Below, in pieces: positions 1-6,839 of a DNA stretch of 27,000 nucleotides. Within the stretch, counting starts at the first letter, position 1. Every line of letters starts with the position of its first letter. The translations under genes were made by a program, and so were the position numbers. This DNA comes from JAVBQU01 sp031548675 (GTDB taxonomy: Bacteria; Bacteroidota; Bacteroidia; Bacteroidales; P3): contig JAVBQU010000230.1 of the NCBI GenBank assembly GCA_031548675.1, positions 1 to 27,000 of the forward strand, given 5' to 3'. The notes below the pieces were generated by a model. It did no database searches and was not told the origin of the DNA. It worked only from the letters and a program-made list of their open reading frames with translations.

Positions 1-249
1 AATTATACCGCCGTAGAAAAAGATGCAGACGATTTAACACCCATAACCAAAGAAAATTATACCATCGAAGATTTAAAAAGAACTTGGATGGCAAAGATAG
101 AAGCAGGAACTATTTTTATTTCAGCAACCCAAAAAGAAAATATTACTGAACTTAAAAATATTTTATACCAAAAAGTTAGAGAAATCCACATGAAACGTTA
201 TCCTTATGATAACTTACTCTATCCCGATACCATAGAAACAGAAGAATAA
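1..249 (+). CDS. hflX: GTPase HflX, C-terminal fragment (5' end outside window)
   Basis: Frame 1 is open from the first base to a TAA at 247-249 and gives 82 residues. They include ETWMAK-like LKRTWMAKIEAG, then IFISATQKENITELKNILY, and end in REIHMKRYPYDNLLYPDT. I recognise the serine-alanine G5-type SAT/SAK element followed by NI-EL and the terminal 'vkeIH...yPYn..LY' tail as the end of Bacteroidota HflX. HflX is a ribosome-associated translational GTPase that splits or rescues stalled ribosomes. The P-loop and the other GTPase motifs lie outside the window, so the assignment rests on the tail alone. The downstream PAS gene has its own promoter, which suggests that the hflX unit ends here. 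Confidence 0.72.
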   Translation, partial: NYTAVEKDADDLTPITKENYTIEDLKRTWMAKIEAGTIFISATQKENITELKNILYQKVREIHMKRYPYDNLLYPDTIETEE

Positions 250-262
250 GACTCTTTTTAAG

Positions 263-293
263 TTGAATAAAAATTTAATTTCAAGTACTTTTG
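263..293 (+). promoter_or_regulatory. Bacteroidota-type promoter for the PAS-domain gene
   Basis: A perfect -7 element TACTTTTG (TAnnTTTG) lies at 286-293. A TTG at 263-265 is 20 bases upstream of it, which matches the -33/-7 spacing described for Bacteroides primary sigma factor promoters. Transcription would begin at about 298-302. This makes the TTG at 291 unlikely as a start codon and points to the ATG at 315. Confidence 0.6.
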
Positions 294-314
294 CAGGAGC
301 AAAAAATAATACAA

Positions 315-650
315 ATGGATACTTTTATAAAAGAATTGAATGTTGCCGTTACTGTTTGCGATAAACACGGCAAAATATTAGAAATGAACGATAAATCGCT
401 AAAAACTTTTGAAAAATATGGCGGAACAAAATTAATTTCGGGCAATCTGCTCGAATGCCATCCCGAACCTGCCAAATCGAAACTAAGCGATATGTTACAA
501 AATCCGGTTAGCAATGCCTATACGATAGAAAAAAACGGTGTCAAAAAACTGATTTACCAGACCCCTTGGTATGAAAACGGAGAATATATGGGATTTGTCG
601 AACTTTCCCTTGAAATCCCATTAGAAATGAAACATTTTGTAAGAAGCTAA
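315..650 (+). CDS. Small single-domain PAS protein
   Basis: A 111-residue protein that is essentially one PAS fold. The N-terminal part reads NVAVTVCDKHGKILEMNDKS, the usual PAS opening in which a residue pair after the first strand asks for 'cd..g.i..mN'. The later part contains LLECHPEP, YTIEKNGVKKLIYQTPWY and GFVELSLEIP. PAS domains bind small ligands or mediate protein contacts. There is no kinase, cyclase or DNA-binding domain here, so the protein would have to act through a partner. I chose the ATG at 315. The reading frame is open from a TTG at 291, but that TTG lies inside the -7 promoter element and would not be transcribed. The gene stands alone between hflX and mtgA, 81 bases from mtgA. 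The PAS assignment is firm; the ligand and partner are unknown. Confidence 0.8.
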   Translation: MDTFIKELNVAVTVCDKHGKILEMNDKSLKTFEKYGGTKLISGNLLECHPEPAKSKLSDMLQNPVSNAYTIEKNGVKKLIYQTPWYENGEYMGFVELSLEIPLEMKHFVRS

Positions 651-660
651 TTTTTTAATG

Positions 661-730
661 ATGAATTATGAACTATGAATATGATTATTTCATAGTTCAT
701 AGTTCATAGTTCATAACTCATAGTTCAATA
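661..730. repeat. Heptamer repeat forming a 13-bp hairpin
   Basis: The right half (689-730) is built of 7-base units, TTCATAG three times followed by degenerate units TTCATAA, CTCATAG and TTCAATA. The left half (661-680) carries the complementary units ATGAATT and ATGAACT. TATGAACTATGAA at 667-679 pairs perfectly with TTCATAGTTCATA at 689-701 across a 9-base loop. It fills the gap between the PAS stop and the mtgA start. It could end transcription weakly or be neutral repeat DNA; there is no T-tract after the stem. Related units occur near 23069-23088 and 26734-26747. Confidence 0.75.
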
Positions 731-731
731 C

Positions 732-1493
732 ATGGCTGCAAAGAAAAAAACAGAGAAAAAACCTGTCAAAACCAAATCAGCACCCAAAGCTAAATCCAAA
801 AAAGGTAAAAACAGATTTTTCTCTATCCTGAAAAAAATTGTATTAGGCTTTCTCATTCTCTCTATACTATCAACCATCATTTACCGTTTTGTACCCGTAC
901 CGCTTACCCCCTTGATGGTAATTCGTACTGTAGGTATGGTTTTCGATAAAGACCAGGAAGTAAGATGCAAAAAAGAATGGGTTTCGATTGACAAAATATC
1001 GAAAAACATGCAGATTGCCGTTATCGCATCAGAAGACAATAATTTCCGCCGTCATCATGGTTTGGATTTTGGAGCTATCGATAAAGCAAAAGCCTATAAT
1101 GAAAAAAACAAAGGCAAACGCAAACGCGGAGCAAGCACCATTACACAGCAAACCGCCAAAAATGTATTTCTTACACCCGACCGTACTTGGATTCGCAAAG
1201 GATTTGAGCTGTATTTTACCGGATTGATAGAACTGTGCTGGTCGAAAAAAAGAATTATGGAAGTTTACTTGAATGTAATTGAATTTGGCAATGGAATTTA
1301 CGGTATAGAAGCCGCATCGCAATTTTATTATAGGAAAAGTGCAGATAAACTGACTAAACGCGAAGCAGCCATGCTTGCAAGCATTATCCCCGATCCCCGC
1401 CGGAGAAATCCGGTAAAACCTACAGCATACATTAACGGACGCTGCAATGCTATTATGGATTTGATGGGAAAAGTAGCACCAATTAAGTGGTAG
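732..1493 (+). CDS. mtgA: Monofunctional biosynthetic peptidoglycan transglycosylase
   Basis: This enzyme polymerises lipid II into glycan strands at the outer face of the inner membrane (GT51 family). The 253-residue protein has a very basic N-terminal tail rich in Lys and Ala (residues 1-27), one membrane anchor at about 34-53, then the GT51 domain. The catalytic motif is ASEDNNFRRHHG, with the expected general-base Glu101. It is followed by GASTITQQ (133-140) and KRIMEVYLN (173-181) with the second conserved Glu177. No transpeptidase domain follows, so it is the monofunctional type and has the usual MtgA length. The start is the ATG at 732, directly after the heptamer repeat. The DUF4180 gene follows 13 bases later and may be cotranscribed. 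Confidence 0.95.
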   Translation: MAAKKKTEKKPVKTKSAPKAKSKKGKNRFFSILKKIVLGFLILSILSTIIYRFVPVPLTPLMVIRTVGMVFDKDQEVRCKKEWVSIDKISKNMQIAVIASEDNNFRRHHGLDFGAIDKAKAYNEKNKGKRKRGASTITQQTAKNVFLTPDRTWIRKGFELYFTGLIELCWSKKRIMEVYLNVIEFGNGIYGIEAASQFYYRKSADKLTKREAAMLASIIPDPRRRNPVKPTAYINGRCNAIMDLMGKVAPIKW

Positions 1494-1506
1494 AAAACAG
1501 TTCTAT

Positions 1507-1884
1507 ATGATTAATTTTCTTACATTAGAAAACCAGAAAACGATTGCAGAAGTATCGTTAGCATCTTTGGAGAAAAAGATAAGTTCAGTACAAGATGTTA
1601 TGGATTTCTTTGGTGATTGTTATAGCCATGACTGCATTGGAATCATCATTCATAAAAATGCATTGCATGATGATTTCTTCGATTTAAAAACCGGATTAGC
1701 CGGAGAAATCTTACAAAAATTTGCTACCTATAGTATGAAATTAGCTATAGTCGGAGATTTTTCCAATATACAAAGCAATAGCCTGAAAGACTTTATCAGA
1801 GAAAGCAACCAAAGAAAATTTATAAACTTTGTGGAATCAGTACCCGATGCCATAGAAGTTTTGAAAATCGGAATACATAGCTAG
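1507..1884 (+). CDS. DUF4180 domain-containing protein
   Basis: A 125-residue cytoplasmic protein without a signal peptide. Its central block is HKNALHDDFFDLKTGLAGEILQ, followed by KLAIVGDFS and SLKDFIRESN. I recognise this series (FFDLKTGLAGEILQK, then AIVGDF, then FIRESN) as the DUF4180 family, whose function is unknown to me. The family is often seen as a stand-alone gene of about 115-125 residues, so this one is complete. It starts 13 bases after the mtgA stop, but I know of no functional link to peptidoglycan synthesis. Family assignment is confident; function is open. Confidence 0.85.
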   Translation: MINFLTLENQKTIAEVSLASLEKKISSVQDVMDFFGDCYSHDCIGIIIHKNALHDDFFDLKTGLAGEILQKFATYSMKLAIVGDFSNIQSNSLKDFIRESNQRKFINFVESVPDAIEVLKIGIHS

Positions 1885-1944
1885 TTTTAAGGTAATCCTT
1901 TTTGGAGTGCTATTTTCTTTTGATTTATAAAAACGCCTTGGATG

Positions 1945-2166
1945 ATTGGCATAATAAAAAATGCATTAAGAAAAAACGGACTTTGGAGTGTTAAAACAAA
2001 AAATAAATGATGAAGTTGATTAGAACACAGAAATTTGTATGTTCCTAATTCTATATTAGAACAATGTAGTATCAACCTTTTTTTGTTTAGCGTAAAAGGA
2101 AGTTTTTTTAGCAATTTTTTATTAAGCCTTGATTTTTTGCTACTTTTGTATCAAGGCAAAAAGTAG
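1945..2166 (+). repeat. Dispersed repeat, copy A, with interlocked palindromes
   Basis: This 222-base stretch is homologous along its length to 4384-4602. Shared blocks include TAATAAAAAATGC near the left end, CAACCTTTTTTTGTTTAG, and AGCAATTTTTTATT before the palindromes. The right end has two overlapping inverted repeats. GCCTTGAT (2126-2133) pairs with ATCAAGGC (2150-2157), and CTACTTTT (2140-2147) pairs with AAAAGTAG (2159-2166). The arms alternate 1-2-1'-2', so both cannot form as simple nested hairpins. TACTTTTG at 2141-2148 is also a perfect TAnnTTTG -7 element pointing at miaA, 100 bases away. The rest of 1885-2248 is AT-rich and holds no gene I can support. Confidence 0.8.
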
Positions 2167-2248
2167 AAGAAAAAGAGAATAGAGACTTAATGATGATTTT
2201 GTATAGCACCTTGAAAGAAGGATTAATCAATTTAAATTAAGCAACCTA

Positions 2249-3151
2249 ATGAAAACCCTCATCACCATAGCAGGACCTACAGCCATTGGTAAAACCAAAA
2301 TGGCTATTGAGGTTGCACAAGCATTAGGTACAGAAATTCTATCAGCTGATTCACGTCAATTTTATAAAGAACTAAAAATCGGTGTGGCAGCACCTTCCAA
2401 TGAAGAATTAGCTCAGGTTCCCCACCACTTTATCGGTCACCTCTCCATCCATGATTATTATAATGTTTCCCGTTATGAAATTGATGCCTTAAATCTTTTA
2501 GAATCATTATTTCAGAGATACAATCAGGTTGTAGTAGTGGGAGGTTCCGGTTTGTATTTAGATACTCTGTGTGGAGGTATCAGCGAACTGCCTGACGCCG
2601 ACGAAGCTTTGCGGGCATCAATCAAAGAAAAATTTGAACAATCCGGTATAGAATATTTACGGGAACAAGTAAAAATATTAGACCCTGTTTTTTATGAAAC
2701 CGCAGATATCAGCAATCCGATGAGGCTCTTACGAGCTATGGAAGTAACTCTGCAGACAGGAATCCCTTATTCGCAGTTCAAAAATAAGAAACAACAAAGG
2801 CATAATTTTCGTATAACGAAAATTGGTTTAGAACAAGACCGTGAAGTTTTGTACAACCGCATCAACCAGAGAGTTGATTTAATGGTAGAAATGGGATTGC
2901 TTGAAGAAGTACAAAATTTGCTTCCAAACAAAAATTTAAATGCATTAAACACGGTGGGTTACAAAGAATTGTTTGAATATTTCGAAGGAAAAGTAACTTT
3001 AGAGCATGCTTTGGAAAATATTAAAACCCATACACGGCGTTATGCCAAACGCCAAATGACATGGTTTAAACGCGATTCGGATATTCAATGGTTTGGTACT
3101 GAACAAAAAATACAAATATTACAATACATAAACAGCGAAGACAATAAATAG
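2249..3151 (+). CDS. miaA: tRNA dimethylallyltransferase
   Basis: MiaA transfers a dimethylallyl group from DMAPP to N6 of adenosine 37 in tRNAs that read codons starting with U. The 300-residue length is normal. Visible motifs are the P-loop GPTAIGKT (residues 9-16), the conserved DSRQFY (34-39), the block VVVGGSGLYLDTL (95-107), and the basic C-terminal RRYAKRQMTWF that contacts tRNA. The protein begins at ATG 2249 with no leader. The promoter is possibly the -7 element inside the upstream repeat. The following OmpA-like gene begins at the base right after the miaA stop codon, so the two may be cotranscribed, but their functions are unrelated. Confidence 0.96.
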   Translation: MKTLITIAGPTAIGKTKMAIEVAQALGTEILSADSRQFYKELKIGVAAPSNEELAQVPHHFIGHLSIHDYYNVSRYEIDALNLLESLFQRYNQVVVVGGSGLYLDTLCGGISELPDADEALRASIKEKFEQSGIEYLREQVKILDPVFYETADISNPMRLLRAMEVTLQTGIPYSQFKNKKQQRHNFRITKIGLEQDREVLYNRINQRVDLMVEMGLLEEVQNLLPNKNLNALNTVGYKELFEYFEGKVTLEHALENIKTHTRRYAKRQMTWFKRDSDIQWFGTEQKIQILQYINSEDNK

Positions 3152-4300
3152 ATGATGAAGCATATTTTGGTAGGTTTTCTTCTTTTGCCTCTGTTTTTGT
3201 TTTCGCAGCAAGATACGGTAAATCTTATCCCTAATCCCAGCTTTGAGGATTATTTACGATGCCCCGAAGATATAAAATCCATCAACCGTCAGGTTTGTAT
3301 CCGGCAATGGGCACAGCCTACCGAAGGCTCTATCGATTATTTTAATAAATGCAGCACCGGAAATACCAAAGTTCCCCGTAACAAAATGGGAACACAGCAG
3401 GCACGCACAGGCGTAGCTTATGGCGGATTTTATGCTTCGCAGCCACACTACAGGGAATATTTCCAAACCCAGCTTTTCGAAGAATTGATAGCCGGAGCAA
3501 CCTATAAACTTACTTTTTATGTAAGTCTCGCAGATAAATCGGACTATGCTATGGCTACTTTAGGCGCCGTATTTACTGTTGACAGAATATGGCAAAGCAA
3601 CCGTGATATTTTGATGGATGTGATAGTAGAAAAAAATGCAGACGGCGAACTCGAAATTATAGATAAAATATACAAGCCTCAAGTTCTGAATCCAGTAACA
3701 CGAATGCTGGATGATAAAGAAAACTGGATGGAAATTACCGGCACATTCGTAGCACAAGGAGGCGAACGTTTTATTACCATTGGTAATTTTTTCCCCTCTA
3801 GAGAATCCAATGTAGAAATGATTGATAAAAATTTGATATTGAGTGGAGCATACTACTATATTGATGATGTCTCGTTATACTGCATACAAATGCCTGCCGA
3901 AGTTGTAGTTGCACAGCCTCAGCCCGAACAGTCAAAAGGCGAAACATTGGAAATAGGGCAAACATTTGTGATTAATAATGTATACTTTGATTTTGATAAA
4001 GCAAGTTTGCAGGAAGTATCTTATCCGGAATTAGACAAGGTTGTATTTTTGATGAATAAATATCCCAATATGGAGGTAGAAATAAAAGGACATACGGACG
4101 GAAAAGGTTCAGCAGAATACAATGTTACCCTATCCAAAAACCGGGTAAAATCAGTTATCGCATATCTTACCTCACAAGGTATAGAATCAGATCGGTTAAA
4201 ACCTTTTGCGTATGGAAAAACTTTACCTGTAGCCGATAATAATACCGATACGGGAAGAAGCAAAAACAGACGGGTAGAATTCAAAATTACTTCGTTTTAA
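3152..4300 (+). CDS. OmpA-C family outer-membrane/periplasmic protein with N-terminal jelly-roll-like domain
   Basis: A 382-residue exported protein. Residues 1-19 form a signal peptide ending LFLFSQ. Residues 22-245 form a beta-rich domain that opens NLIPNPSFEDY and closes YYYIDDVSLYC, a pattern seen in galactose-binding-like (jelly-roll) modules; four cysteines lie at 37, 49, 67 and 244. A short Pro/Gln-rich linker (250-262) follows, then the OmpA peptidoglycan-binding domain (about 275-380) with VYFDFDKASL, GHTDGKGS and the peptidoglycan-contact pair Asp316 and Arg331, ending in NRRVEF. The OmpA half should hold the protein to the cell wall and the front half should face a ligand or partner. 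The start could be either ATG of the ATGATG at 3152. Domain calls are firm for OmpA and inferred for the front half. Confidence 0.85.
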   Translation: MMKHILVGFLLLPLFLFSQQDTVNLIPNPSFEDYLRCPEDIKSINRQVCIRQWAQPTEGSIDYFNKCSTGNTKVPRNKMGTQQARTGVAYGGFYASQPHYREYFQTQLFEELIAGATYKLTFYVSLADKSDYAMATLGAVFTVDRIWQSNRDILMDVIVEKNADGELEIIDKIYKPQVLNPVTRMLDDKENWMEITGTFVAQGGERFITIGNFFPSRESNVEMIDKNLILSGAYYYIDDVSLYCIQMPAEVVVAQPQPEQSKGETLEIGQTFVINNVYFDFDKASLQEVSYPELDKVVFLMNKYPNMEVEIKGHTDGKGSAEYNVTLSKNRVKSVIAYLTSQGIESDRLKPFAYGKTLPVADNNTDTGRSKNRRVEFKITSF

Positions 4301-4383
4301 TATAGAAATTGCTTAAATTTTGAAATTGAATAATTAAGCTGCTTGTTTAATTTTATTGAACACAGCATGAGTTTGAAAGAAGA

Positions 4384-4602
4384 ATTGGCCTAATAAAAAA
4401 TGCGTTACAAAAATGGACTTTACAACGTAAAAAACAAAAAATTGCAATAGAGACAATTAGGCCTACAGAAGTTTGCATGTACCTGAAAGTATATTACAGC
4501 AATTATTCTCAACCTTTTTTTGTTTAGTGGTAAAGGAAATTTTTTAGCAATTTTTTATTCAGCCTTGACTTTTTGTTACTTTTGGGTCAAGCCAAAAGTA
4601 TA
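4384..4602 (+). repeat. Dispersed repeat, copy B, with interlocked palindromes
   Basis: Second copy of the element at 1945-2166, in the same orientation. The palindromic end has CTTGAC (4564-4569) pairing with GTCAAG (4586-4591), interlocked with TACTTTTGG (4577-4585) pairing with CCAAAAGTA (4592-4600). The outer T-A pair of copy A's first stem (GAT/ATC) is a C-G pair here (GAC/GTC), a compensatory change. TACTTTTG at 4577-4584 is a perfect -7 promoter element about 50 bases before the DUF4846 start. The remainder of 4301-4633 is AT-rich without a supportable gene. Confidence 0.8.
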
Positions 4603-4633
4603 GAAAATAGGAAAACTATTAAATACCATATTT

Positions 4634-5470
4634 ATGATATTTGAAATATTATTGGGTATAATATTATTTTCATCCTGCAATATCAAACTGCAAGAATCCG
4701 CTGATTTAGAAAATCCGGCAGAAAAGGATATTTGCAGCCGTTTCGAACCGCCTAAAGGATTTGAAAGAGCAGCTAATGCATCAAATACTTTTGAATATTA
4801 TTTACAGCACTTTCCTTTACAACCTCATGGAGCCAAAGTTTTTCTTTATAACGGAGCGGAGAAATATAATCAATCCGTAGCCAAAGCCGTATTAGACATA
4901 GATGTAGGGAAACAAGATTTACAGCAATGTGCAGATGCCGTTATGCGTTTGCGGGCAGAATATTTGTATAAAGAAAAGCAATACGATAAAATAGCGTTTA
5001 ATTTTACCAATGGTTTTCGGGTAGATTATAAACAATGGGCAGAAGGCTATAGAATAAAATTTGAAGGCAGCAAAACATTATGGTATAAAGCCGCAACAAC
5101 AGACTACAGCTATAAAACATTCAGAGAATATTTGAATAAAATCTTTATGTATGCAGGAACGCTTTCCCTATCCAAAGAATTAATCTCTGTTCCTGATTTT
5201 AAAGATATCCGAATAGGAGATGTTCTCATTCAGGGAGGCTCGCCCGGACATGCTGTTTTGGTAGTGGATATAGCACAAAATCCTCAAACCAAACAAAAGG
5301 CATTTATGATAGTACAAAGCTATATGCCGGCACAAAGTATTCATTTGCTTGCCAATTTTGAAAACGAACAATTATCACCTTGGTATATTGTAGAAGAAAA
5401 TACATATGCGATTGCAACCCCCGAGTGGACTTTCTATAAAAGAGATTTAAAAAGATTTCCTAACCAATAA
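4634..5470 (+). CDS. DUF4846 family lipoprotein
   Basis: A 278-residue protein with a short N-terminal hydrophobic stretch ending in LFSSC, giving a likely lipidated Cys15. The body matches what I know of DUF4846: FEPPKGFER near the start, an internal HG-KVFLYNG segment, NFTNGFRVDYKQWAEGYR, then GDVLIQGGSPGHAVLVVDIA. It closes with QSYMPAQSIHLL and TPEWTFYKRDLKRF. The PGHAVLVVD segment with the following QSYMPAQ resembles the His/Gln-containing half of an NlpC/P60-like papain fold, so a hydrolase is conceivable, but I see no certain catalytic cysteine. The gene stands alone, is preceded by repeat copy B, and is convergent with the PorP gene two bases away. Molecular function is unknown. Confidence 0.82.
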   Translation: MIFEILLGIILFSSCNIKLQESADLENPAEKDICSRFEPPKGFERAANASNTFEYYLQHFPLQPHGAKVFLYNGAEKYNQSVAKAVLDIDVGKQDLQQCADAVMRLRAEYLYKEKQYDKIAFNFTNGFRVDYKQWAEGYRIKFEGSKTLWYKAATTDYSYKTFREYLNKIFMYAGTLSLSKELISVPDFKDIRIGDVLIQGGSPGHAVLVVDIAQNPQTKQKAFMIVQSYMPAQSIHLLANFENEQLSPWYIVEENTYAIATPEWTFYKRDLKRFPNQ

Positions 5471-5472
5471 GT

Positions 5473-6510
5473 TTAGAAAATAAAACAAGGCATTTTGGTA
5501 GGCTTAGGCTTTTTATTCTTATTTGAAATATAGATAACAGATAATTCATAAGCTCCGATTGTTTTGCTTGCCGATTTTAAAGAAGAAATATTCATATCGT
5601 AGCTTAACCCGAAATTAAAAGCTTTCCAATCCCAGCCAAGCGATAAAATAACGGCATCCCATCCCCTAAAATATATACCTGTATTAAATGCAGAAAAATC
5701 TTGTCTCCGAAAATTCTGAACAAAGCGAAAATTGGTTCCAACCAAAACTTCTCTGTAATTATGCTGTGTTTGGAAATAAACCACAGGTATCATCTGCGTT
5801 TGAGTGCCAATTTCGAACTCCATTCTGAAATAGGTCATATAACGAGGGTTGATATATATATTTTCATTATCGAAAAACGATAAAGAAGGTCTGTTGATAT
5901 GAAAAACACTAAACCCTGCATTATATATTAAATCCCTTCTAGGTTGATATAACCAATATATGCCGGCAGCAATATCAGGATAAATAGTTGGCTGAATAAG
6001 AGCCTCTTCACTTACAATATCCGGATTATATTGTTTCCCGTCAAATTGATTATCAAATTGCAATCTGCTATAATCCAAATTATGCTGCCCTATCCCACCC
6101 TGAATACCCAGCGAAAGGAAATTCGTTTTCTTCCTATTTAAACCTTTGATAAAAGCTACAGAAGCCATAGCCTGCATTTCGGTATAACGCGAACTTCCTG
6201 CAATATCCGTATTAAGCAATAAACCCGAAGCAATAATATAATTACTTCGCTGGTTGCGGTAAAGCGAAGCGTCAAATCCGGCAGAAAAAGTTGTAAAAGG
6301 ATTAGAAATAGAAAACCATTGATTGCGATGATTTGCCGTAAAGCGGTATTGTCCCTGAAAAACGCCGGTTTCGGCAGGATTAAGATTTAGAGGAGAAGTT
6401 GCTGTTTGAGAAAAATGAATATCTTGTCCTTGAACCATCTGTACAAATACAAAAAAATATACACCCAAACTAAGGCAAAATAGATATATGTATTTTTGTA
6501 AATAGTTCAT
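5473..6510 (-). CDS. PorP/SprF family type IX secretion system membrane protein
   Basis: A 345-residue predicted outer-membrane beta-barrel. A signal peptide (residues 1-28, ending VQG) is followed by the family hallmark QDIHFSQTATSPLNLNPAETG. Alternating aromatic strands follow, including RFTANHRNQWFSI and an FSAGFDASL segment, and further repeats such as LSLGIQGGIGQHNLDYSRLQFDNQ. PorP/SprF proteins belong to the Bacteroidota type IX secretion and gliding apparatus and, in several lineages, partner with a large surface adhesin encoded next door. No adhesin or other por/spr gene is adjacent here, so this is a solitary paralogue whose cargo cannot be deduced. A promoter on the same strand lies at 6533-6562. 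Confidence 0.92.
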   Translation of the reverse strand: MNYLQKYIYLFCLSLGVYFFVFVQMVQGQDIHFSQTATSPLNLNPAETGVFQGQYRFTANHRNQWFSISNPFTTFSAGFDASLYRNQRSNYIIASGLLLNTDIAGSSRYTEMQAMASVAFIKGLNRKKTNFLSLGIQGGIGQHNLDYSRLQFDNQFDGKQYNPDIVSEEALIQPTIYPDIAAGIYWLYQPRRDLIYNAGFSVFHINRPSLSFFDNENIYINPRYMTYFRMEFEIGTQTQMIPVVYFQTQHNYREVLVGTNFRFVQNFRRQDFSAFNTGIYFRGWDAVILSLGWDWKAFNFGLSYDMNISSLKSASKTIGAYELSVIYISNKNKKPKPTKMPCFIF

Positions 6511-6532
6511 AAATTAAATCTAACATATAAGA

Positions 6533-6562
6533 CAAAAATAGGCTCAAAAATGTTTTATCAAA
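6533..6562 (-). promoter_or_regulatory. Promoter for the PorP/SprF gene
   Basis: Read on the minus strand, CAAAAATA at 6533-6540 is a -7 element (TATTTTTG, fitting TAnnTTTG), and CAAA at 6559-6562 is a -33 TTTG with an 18-base spacer. Transcription would start about 15 bases before the start codon. The rest of the 6511-6839 gap is AT-rich, and apart from the -7 motif at 6814-6821 I see nothing in it. Confidence 0.55.
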
Positions 6563-6813
6563 AGTAGGATATTTTTCTGATATAATGAAATATCCACCAA
6601 GCATAATTATTTTAGCAAATAATGAATATCATAGACATTCCATATACTTATTGAGAAATAAAAAATAATACATGAAGCATATATGTTTATAAAATTTTTA
6701 TTACATATTGCTTTTACAGACTGCTATTTATGATAAATCCTTTGTATAGAAACGAAACTATGGAGCGGTTAAACATAAAGAAAACCTTCCTCAATAATTT
6801 TCTGGTTTTTGCT

Positions 6814-6821
6814 TACCTTTG
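6814..6821 (+). promoter_or_regulatory. -7 promoter element before the TauE/SafE gene
   Basis: TACCTTTG is a perfect TAnnTTTG element placed 18 bases before the ATG at 6840. No clear TTG lies at -33. The position favours a short leader. Confidence 0.5.
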
Positions 6822-6839
6822 TAGATAAGATTTTTTGAA

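Noticed and set aside
291..314. TTG at 291 as the start of the PAS-domain protein (119 residues)
   Set aside because: It lies within a perfect -7 promoter element, adds only eight residues outside the PAS fold, and an ATG follows at 315.
689..730. Possible CRISPR-like direct repeats
   Set aside because: The units are 7 bases long and contiguous, without spacers, so this is a simple tandem repeat.
1887..2114. Minus-strand 75-residue ORF over repeat copy A
   Set aside because: The corresponding frame in copy B is broken by several stops, so there is no sign of protein-level conservation. I treat it as an accidental frame through the repeat.
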